Source of the DNA: Ancylostoma caninum
Lineage: Eukaryota; Nematoda; Chromadorea; Rhabditida; Ancylostomatidae
Reading direction: 5' to 3'
NCBI GenBank assembly: GCA_037903475.1
Contig: JBAJFG010000432.1
Span: 496,001 to 560,000, forward strand
DNA: 64,000 bases
A model generated the notes under the pieces. That model saw only the letters and a list, made by a program, of their open reading frames with translations. It searched no databases and was not told where the DNA came from. Position 1 is the first letter of the stretch, and each line of letters starts with the position of its first letter. Below are positions 63,671 through 64,000 of the stretch, piece after piece. The position numbers and the translations under genes are program-made.

Positions 63671-64000
63671 TTTTCTCGAGTATTTGAAATATAGAACTGG
63701 TTTCTAAGCTATTTGTCGAAGTAACTAAATCATTCGATTATTTTCTTGTGACAAGTTTTTTCGAGCCGTATAGAAAACTATTAGTGTGACTTTGCTATTA
63801 TTGCTATTATTATTTATTTCAGTGTTACTATTAGGTTCTTGAGGGATGAGATCGGAAACGTACCTAGTAAATAATGCATGCTCAGTGCTAGCAATAAACA
63901 CTATCTTATTGGTCGAGAAAGTTGTTGGATAGTGTTATGATAAAAACAGGAAAAAAAGTTCAAATTTTCGGACAGGAATTTACAGTCCAACTAGTATTTT

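Noticed and set aside
1..64000. CRISPR array, rRNA operon, bacterial operon or prophage
   Set aside because: No regularly spaced repeats with unique spacers, no rRNA-like sequence, no ribosome-binding-site-led gene strings. Splice signals and retroelements indicate eukaryotic DNA.

Overview
This 64 kb window looks like repeat-rich nuclear DNA of a nematode, probably a clade V (strongylid-like) worm. It is AT-rich and has no operon-like gene packing. Long open frames are almost confined to transposable elements. What remains of host genes is short coding islands flanked by TTTCAG/TTCCAG-type acceptors and GTAAGT/GTGAGT donors. The species is not determined by anything I can see. There are no rRNA genes, no credible functional tRNA and no CRISPR array.

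Layout. 0-3 kb: candidate exons of a plus-strand host gene. 3.4-6.2 kb: a 5'-truncated CR1/Jockey-like non-LTR retrotransposon on the minus strand (half an endonuclease, one frameshift, then a reverse transcriptase). 6.9-8.9 kb: two small unassigned ORFs. 9.2-12.25 kb: a structurally complete but coding-deleted BEL/Pao LTR retrotransposon on the minus strand, with 255-bp LTRs, a perfect 5-bp target duplication, a tRNA-Gly-type primer binding site and Gag-protease but no RT/RNaseH/integrase. 12.8-14.5 kb: two GC-rich foldbacks, a strong candidate first exon and an inverted duplication. 15-26 kb: mainly foldback and dispersed repeats with scattered coding-like islands. 26.5 kb: a CpG-rich island. 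28.5 and 32.0 kb: the two clearest plus-strand host exons. 33.9-38.3 kb: a degenerate dispersed-repeat field. 37.5 kb: a broken GC-rich coding relic. 39.9-42.2 kb: two hAT-like MITEs around a mariner-derived 627-bp deletion element. 42.7 kb: a tRNA-derived SINE-like head. 43.3 kb: a 394-bp hairpin. 45.5 kb: a second, older mariner relic. 46.3-47.3 kb: a MITE family with two copies in tandem. 48-64 kb: sparse sequence with a perfect 86-bp palindrome, several more foldbacks, poly-G/C tracts and a few candidate exons.

How it fits together. The window records successive waves of retrotransposons and DNA transposons inside or between intron-rich host genes. The autonomous enzymes present (non-LTR RT, mariner transposases) are all broken. 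The best preserved elements are non-autonomous (Gag-Pro BEL, mariner deletion derivative, hAT MITE) and would depend on intact relatives elsewhere. I did not find a convincing new defence or metabolic system. The most unusual items are the precisely delimited non-autonomous BEL/Pao element, the perfect 86-bp palindrome, the paired GC-rich hairpins and the unusual number of long foldbacks. Host exon calls rest on reading frame and splice signals only and are provisional.
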